Positions 60,201-64,000 of a stretch of 64,000 nucleotides of DNA are shown here, piece after piece. The stretch is from Microbacterium croceum (GTDB lineage Bacteria; Actinomycetota; Actinomycetes; Actinomycetales; Microbacteriaceae): positions 124,001 to 188,000 of the forward strand of contig NZ_JAHWXN010000002.1 of assembly GCF_023091245.1 (NCBI RefSeq), read 5' to 3'. The notes below the pieces were generated by a model that searched no databases, had not been told where the DNA came from, and worked only from the letters and a program-made list of their open reading frames with translations. Numbering within the stretch: the first letter of the stretch is position 1; every line of letters begins with the position of its first letter. The position numbers and the translations under genes were made by a program.

Positions 60201-61108
60201 CGAACGCTCTCCATCCTGGTCGCCGCCTCTCCGATGGTGACGGCGGTCAGACCCGCGAGCGTGACACTGACGACGCTGAGCAGCAGGGCGACGGCTCCGG
60301 AGATCCAGAGCGCGTCCGCGACCACGGACCAGACCATCGGGGTGCTGCCGTCGATGACCGCGTTCCCCATCGCGAGTCCCGCAGTCACGGCGATACCCCC
60401 GAGCGAGAACAGGACGGCGCCGATTCCGAGTTTCAAGAGGACCTCGACCGACCGCCGCCGCCAGAGCCGATCGAGCGGGGCATCACTCGGCTGCGGGAAT
60501 GCCGGGGTGGCGCTGATGCGCTGCAGCGCGACCAGAGCACACACCGACAGCACCACGAGAGCGATGAGCGTGGGGACCCCGTAGAACCATCCCGGATACG
60601 GGCTCGACCACGACGCGACGTCGTCGGCCTGGAAGCCGATGATGCGCGAGCGTCCCTGTTCGTCGACTCCGGCCGTCATCCCGCAGAACAGCACCACGAA
60701 GACGAGGATCGCGACCGCGACGAGGAAGAACACCGCCCACCGCACCGGCACGGCGGAGAGCGCGGAGCGCGGCACCAGCTGCGCGGCACGCGGTTCATCG
60801 TCTCGCAGCATGACCAGGCGCGGCGGGGTGGCGCCGTAGAGCAGCATGCCGGCGGATCCGGCGATGAGCGGTGCGACGACGAAGGGCAGCCCGAGCAGAC
60901 CTGGCATCGAGCTGCCGGCGAGCGCGCCCGCCAGGAACACCGTGGCCGCGAACAGCACCGCGATCAGCGCGCGGCGACGTGCGGCGCGCAGCACGGGCAC
61001 GAGTCGCGCCGAGGGTGCGTCCCCCCGCCGGCGCTGCACCGCGATCCACACCACGACCGCCGCGGCGACGATCCCCAGCACATACCCGATCATTATCAGC
61101 CCGGCCAT
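60197..61108 (-). CDS. multi-span membrane protein, function unknown (DUF1648-like)
   Basis: 303 aa, about eight TM segments in pairs: GYVLGIVAAAVVVWIAV, ALIAVLFAATVFLAGALAG, LLGLPFVVAPLIAGSAGMLLYG, VRWAVFFLVAVAILVFVVLFCG, GVPTLIALVVLSVCALVALQ and two further pairs. An extracytoplasmic loop includes DEQGRSRIIGFQADDVASWSSPYPGWFYG. The pairing with a YtrA-type regulator recalls DUF1648-like proteins, but I cannot assign a function. ATG at 61108 has GGGAGG. Strong promoter and two palindromes upstream. Confidence 0.85.
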   Translation of the reverse strand: MAGLIMIGYVLGIVAAAVVVWIAVQRRRGDAPSARLVPVLRAARRRALIAVLFAATVFLAGALAGSSMPGLLGLPFVVAPLIAGSAGMLLYGATPPRLVMLRDDEPRAAQLVPRSALSAVPVRWAVFFLVAVAILVFVVLFCGMTAGVDEQGRSRIIGFQADDVASWSSPYPGWFYGVPTLIALVVLSVCALVALQRISATPAFPQPSDAPLDRLWRRRSVEVLLKLGIGAVLFSLGGIAVTAGLAMGNAVIDGSTPMVWSVVADALWISGAVALLLSVVSVTLAGLTAVTIGEAATRMESVR

Positions 61109-61120
61109 GAACACCTCCCT

Positions 61121-61179
61121 GTTGTGTACCATCCAAACGGTACACAACAGTACCTTGTGTGTCAATCTATTGATACACG
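61121..61179 (-). promoter_or_regulatory. strong promoter with two GntR-type palindromes
   Basis: Minus strand: -35 TTGACA (61165-61160), 17 bases, -10 TACCGT (61142-61137). Palindrome 1: GTTGTGTACC/GGTACACAAC (61121-61130, 61139-61148), perfect, covers the -10 and start site. Palindrome 2: TGTGTGTCAAT/ATTGATACACG (61156-61166, 61169-61179), two mismatches, covers the -35. The shared half-site resembles TTGTGTACC. Confidence 0.8.
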
Positions 61180-61202
61180 ATCGGGTGCGCGCCCGGTGAC
61201 GA

Positions 61203-61208
61203 TACGCT
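61203..61208 (+). promoter_or_regulatory. -10 box for leaderless transcript
   Basis: TACGCT lies 7 bases before the ATG at 61216 with no Shine-Dalgarno between. Confidence 0.5.
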
Positions 61209-61215
61209 CGCCTGC

Positions 61216-61434
61216 ATGCCAGCCCCCTGCGGTTTCGACTACGCGATGCGCGGTGACGACGTCGTCATCCGACACCACGGCGTGACCGCCACGGTGCTGC
61301 GAGGGGCGCGCGCGAGCGATTTCCTCGCCGAGGTCGAGACCGGCGACGCGCAACTGCTGATGGCGCGCCTGACCGGGAACTACCGTCGAGGCAACGAGCG
61401 CACGGCGCGGCAGCATCCGCGAAACGCCGGCTGA
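61216..61434 (+). CDS. 72-aa small conserved actinobacterial protein, function unknown
   Basis: FDYAMRGDDVVIRHHGVTATVLRGARASDFLAEVETGDAQLLMARLTGNYRRGNER: a compact soluble domain with no TM segment or Cys pair. The GDDVVIxHHG and ARxTGNYRRGNE patterns look familiar from small actinobacterial hypothetical proteins. Leaderless ATG. It is convergent with the YyaL-type gene (13-base gap) and divergent from the GntR-controlled operon. Base composition is like its neighbours, supporting real coding. Confidence 0.75.
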   Translation: MPAPCGFDYAMRGDDVVIRHHGVTATVLRGARASDFLAEVETGDAQLLMARLTGNYRRGNERTARQHPRNAG

Positions 61435-61447
61435 GTCGGGCCCCGGC

Positions 61448-63259
61448 TCAGCGCTCCCGGGAGAGCGAGCGCGGATCGTCGACCGGTAGACGGCACACGA
61501 AGGCGCGGCAGTCGTAGGCCAGCCCCTCTCCGCTCGCCTGTGCGTCGCCCTTCCCCTCGAACAACGCGAACCCGGCGGCCGCGAAGGAGCGCGCCTGCGC
61601 GGGGGCGACCACCGCGACGATGTCGGCATCGACGTGGAGCGCCGCCGCCGCGAGAGCGCCGCTCGGGTTCTCCGTGACCACGACCAGCTGTCGCGGCGGG
61701 TCTACGAGACCGGCCGCCACGCGGAGCAGGCTGCCGTGGGCGAACGGCTGCTCCACCCCGCGCGCCACATGGTCGCGAACGGCGCCGACAGCCGCCTCGC
61801 GATACCGCTCCCCTGCCCCGAGGCGCCACGCGGTCAGGGCCGCGGCAGCGGTCGCCGCGACGTCAGAGGGCAGGTCGCCGTCGGTCTGGTCGGGTGAGGC
61901 GGCGATCCCGTGCACCGCGAGGAGCGGATCGATGCGCCTGCCATCGAGAGCCTGATCCAGCACCTCCCGCGCAGCCGACGCCCACGATGCCTCAGCGGAC
62001 GCGAGCGCCAGCGCGAACAGCCCGTCGGCGAGCAGCGCCAGATCCGCCCCCGTCGCGACGGCGGCCGAGGCGACGCCGTCGAGCGAGGCCCGCACGAGCT
62101 CACCGCCGACGCCGCGGTTCACCCGCAGCACGGTCTCGGCAGCCCGCGTGGCCGCCGTGACCCACGACGGCTCGGCCAGGCGCGCCCCGGCACGGGCGAG
62201 CGCACCGATCGCCAGACCGTTCCAGCCGGTGATGAGCTTGCCGTCGACAGAGGGCGGCTCCAGACCCACCCGCTCCGACACCGGACGCCGATAGTAGCCA
62301 CCCTCGTCGCGGCGTCCGTCGATCCAGGACTCCGAGTCCTGCGCGGCGCCGAATCCGCCACCCGGCCGCTGCAATGACGCGAGCAGGAACCCCGCGATCC
62401 CCCTGGCCGTCGCCTCATCACCGGCATCGAGCGCGATCTCGAGCAGCTGGGCGTTGTCGGTCAGCATCCGCTCGTAGTGCGGCACGGTCCAGTCGCGCTG
62501 GGTGGCGTAGCGGAAGAACCCGCCGTCCGCATCGCGGAGCTCGGATGCGGCCATCGCCGCGAGCGCCCGCTGCGCCGAGTGGGACGCATCCGCCGCCTCC
62601 CGCACGACCAGCGGACTCTGCAGGAACCGCAGCGTCGTCGCGACCGGGAACTTGGGGGCACCGCCGTAGCCGCCGAACTGCTGGTCCTCGCGGGCGGCGA
62701 TCGCGGCCGCGGCCGAGACCAGCGCCGCCACGGTGGGCAGGTCGGTCGGCGAGGCTTCCGCGGCCCGCATCAGGGCGTCGGTGACGGCATCCGCCGACTC
62801 CTCCGCCTGCGCACGCCGGTGCGTCCACGCTTCGCCGACCGCCGCCAGCACCTCACGGAAAGACGGCAGCGGGGGCCGCGCGTCCGGCGGCCAGTACGTG
62901 CCGGCGAAGAAGGTGCGACCGCGCGGTGTCGCGAAGACCGTGAGAGGCCAGCCGAGGTTCTGAGTGAACGCGGACGCCGCCGCCATGTATGCCCCATCGA
63001 CGTCGGGGTGCTCTTCGCGGTCGACCTTCACCGAGACGAAACCGTTGTTCATGAGGGCGGCGACCTCGGGATCCGCGAAGGACTCCCGCGCCATCACATG
63101 GCACCAATGGCAGGTCGAGTATCCGATCGAGATCAGCAGCGGCACATCGCGGCGCTGCGCCTCGGCGAACGCCTCCGACCCCCAGGGGTACCAGTCGACG
63201 GGGTTGTCGGCGTGTGCCCGCAGGTACGGGCTGAGGGTGTCGGCGAGCCGGTTGGTCAT
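61448..63259 (-). CDS. thioredoxin-domain-containing protein, YyaL/DUF255 family
   Basis: 603 aa. N-terminal thioredoxin-like domain (about 1-165) with redox-type STCHWCHVM in [19 protein letters not shown]. The rest is an alpha/alpha-barrel of the six-hairpin glycosidase/epimerase type (about 190-560) including [22 protein letters not shown] and [14 protein letters not shown]. Cytosolic family (YyaL, spermatogenesis-associated protein 20) with no settled biochemical role. ATG at 63259 gives the family N-terminus [22 protein letters not shown]. Confidence 0.93.
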   Translation of the reverse strand: MTNRLADTLSPYLRAHADNPVDWYPWGSEAFAEAQRRDVPLLISIGYSTCHWCHVMARESFADPEVAALMNNGFVSVKVDREEHPDVDGAYMAAASAFTQNLGWPLTVFATPRGRTFFAGTYWPPDARPPLPSFREVLAAVGEAWTHRRAQAEESADAVTDALMRAAEASPTDLPTVAALVSAAAAIAAREDQQFGGYGGAPKFPVATTLRFLQSPLVVREAADASHSAQRALAAMAASELRDADGGFFRYATQRDWTVPHYERMLTDNAQLLEIALDAGDEATARGIAGFLLASLQRPGGGFGAAQDSESWIDGRRDEGGYYRRPVSERVGLEPPSVDGKLITGWNGLAIGALARAGARLAEPSWVTAATRAAETVLRVNRGVGGELVRASLDGVASAAVATGADLALLADGLFALALASAEASWASAAREVLDQALDGRRIDPLLAVHGIAASPDQTDGDLPSDVAATAAAALTAWRLGAGERYREAAVGAVRDHVARGVEQPFAHGSLLRVAAGLVDPPRQLVVVTENPSGALAAAALHVDADIVAVVAPAQARSFAAAGFALFEGKGDAQASGEGLAYDCRAFVCRLPVDDPRSLSRER

Positions 63260-63297
63260 GCCTTCACGCTACGCCGCGTGATGCGGTGGTGGGGCTG

Positions 63298-63867
63298 TCA
63301 GCCGACCAGCAGCTCGACCGGCCGGGATGCCGCGTAGCCGACCAGCGGCAGCGCCCGCTCGGCGGCGAGGTCGATGCGCGAGCGCAGCACATCGGAGATG
63401 ATCTCGTAGCGGTCGAAGTCGGTGTCGCTCGCGTACACCCCCAACGGCAGGGTCAGCGCCTGGAAGAACGCGAACAGCGGACGCAGCTGATGCTCGATGA
63501 TGAGGGCGTGGCGCTCCCCTCCGCCTGTGGCGGCCAGCAGCACCGGCTTGCCGACCAGATCGTACTGACCGACGAAGTCGAACAGGTGCTTGAACAGGCC
63601 GGTGAACGACGCCCGGTAGACAGGGCTTCCGACGATCAGCAGGTCGGCGGCCTCGATGGCCTGGAGCTTCTCCTCGACCTCGGGCGGCAGCTGGTCGCGA
63701 CGCAGCGCTCCCGAGAGCCGGGGGCCGATGTCGGTCAGCTCGATGACCTCCACGTCGACCTCGGCACGCTCGGCCACCGCATCGGCGATGGCGCGGACGA
63801 GGGCGGTGGTCTTGCTCGGCTCGTGCAGGGATCCCGACACGGCCACGACACGGTAGCGAGCTGTCAT
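63298..63867 (-). CDS. NAD(P)H-dependent FMN reductase (SsuE/MsuE-like)
   Basis: 189-aa flavodoxin-fold protein. VAVSGSLHEPSKTTALVRAIADAV is the FMN-phosphate loop; GSPVYRASFTGLFKHLFDFVGQ is the second flavin-binding element with the conserved P-x-Y. Supplies reduced FMN to monooxygenases such as alkanesulfonate or LLM-type enzymes, none of which is in view. ATG at 63867 is preceded by TACCGT at 7-base spacing, so it is leaderless; an in-frame extension upstream crosses that promoter. Confidence 0.9.
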   Translation of the reverse strand: MTARYRVVAVSGSLHEPSKTTALVRAIADAVAERAEVDVEVIELTDIGPRLSGALRRDQLPPEVEEKLQAIEAADLLIVGSPVYRASFTGLFKHLFDFVGQYDLVGKPVLLAATGGGERHALIIEHQLRPLFAFFQALTLPLGVYASDTDFDRYEIISDVLRSRIDLAAERALPLVGYAASRPVELLVG

Positions 63868-63874
63868 GAGTTCG

Positions 63875-63880
63875 ACGGTA
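63875..63880 (-). promoter_or_regulatory. -10 box of the FMN reductase gene, leaderless
   Basis: TACCGT on the minus strand, 7 bases before the ATG at 63867. It directly follows the strong hairpin at 63889-63923. Confidence 0.5.
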
Positions 63881-63888
63881 CCCACGAC

Positions 63889-63923
63889 GACGCCCCGTGT
63901 CGCGGGGAGCGACACGGGGCGTC
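63889..63923 (-). terminator. 14-bp perfect hairpin
   Basis: GACGCCCCGTGTCG (63889-63902) and CGACACGGGGCGTC (63910-63923), 7-base loop. It lies 17 bases after the stop of the partial gene at the window edge and before the FMN reductase promoter. No T-run. Confidence 0.75.
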
Positions 63924-63940
63924 ATGTGCGATCTGACAGG

Positions 63941-64000
63941 TCAGTTCACGTCGTCGGGGTGCGCGCCGACGCGACCGGAGCCGTCGAGCGGGTCGAGCGC
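63941..64000 (-). CDS. C-terminal end of a protein that continues beyond the window
   Basis: Minus-strand frame open from the window edge, reading ALDPLDGSGRVGAHPDDVN then TGA. Codon third positions are GC-rich as in neighbouring genes, and a strong hairpin follows. Too short to identify. Confidence 0.55.
   Translation of the reverse strand, partial: ALDPLDGSGRVGAHPDDVN

Overview
The window is gene-dense, very GC-rich, and every protein looks actinobacterial. Many genes appear leaderless, with a TAnnnT -10 box 6-7 bases before the start codon. The gene set includes a PMT-type mannosyltransferase, DUF222/HNH endonuclease, small YtrA-type GntR regulator and NQR2/RnfD-FNR fusion. This points to Microbacteriaceae, most likely Microbacterium. 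I see no phage, transposase, rRNA or CRISPR array, so this reads as ordinary chromosome with sugar-catabolic islands.

Layout: 1-2.3 kb, end of a proline-rich membrane protein, pth and rplY. 2.3-9.6 kb, a sugar-acid catabolic region: gluconokinase, FAH-family enzyme, MHS-type transporter, IclR regulator and D-2-hydroxyacid dehydrogenase on the minus strand, diverging from a 3-hydroxyisobutyrate-dehydrogenase-like enzyme and gnd. A GTTGAA/TTCAAC palindrome lies inside the transporter promoter. 9.6-14.4 kb, a MacB/LolD-like ABC exporter divergent from an OmpR-type two-component system, with phased CATAG repeats between them. 14.4-17.4 kb, a three-gene extracytoplasmic flavin/electron-transfer operon (FMN-binding lipoprotein, ApbE, RnfD-like domain fused to FNR). 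17.5-20.1 kb, tRNA-Gln(TTG), glmU and prs, with the glmU start codon two bases after the tRNA end. 20.2-24.9 kb, GNAT, MarR, pseudouridine synthase and a MetQNI transporter.

24.9-31.2 kb, an NhaP-type antiporter, an Uup-like ABC-F ATPase, an HNH endonuclease and a spermidine-synthase-like protein. 31.3-36.6 kb, a ChvE/GguAB-type sugar ABC transporter with its LacI regulator; both promoters carry the same 16-bp operator. 36.8-44.6 kb, a DUF998 membrane protein, a promoter/palindrome with a candidate structured RNA, and the housekeeping genes ispE, rsmA, tatD and metG, interrupted by an aldo-keto reductase and an MFS exporter. 44.7-46.2 kb, a membrane-anchored sulfite-oxidase-fold protein. 46.4-54.2 kb, a beta-glucoside utilisation operon (peptide/oligosaccharide-type ABC transporter with a fused double ATPase, GH1 beta-glucosidase, LacI regulator). 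54.2-56.7 kb, rsmI and pmt, divergent from a 35-bp leaderless promoter pair. 56.7-59.7 kb, an aromatic aminotransferase, APC permease and Lrp operon. 59.8-61.2 kb, a membrane protein plus GntR operon with a two-palindrome operator. 61.2-64 kb, a small conserved protein, a YyaL-type thioredoxin-domain protein, an FMN reductase and the end of another gene.

The strongest regulatory reading is that several local regulators (IclR, two LacI, GntR, the OmpR-type response regulator) each have a visible candidate operator at the promoter of the genes they sit beside.
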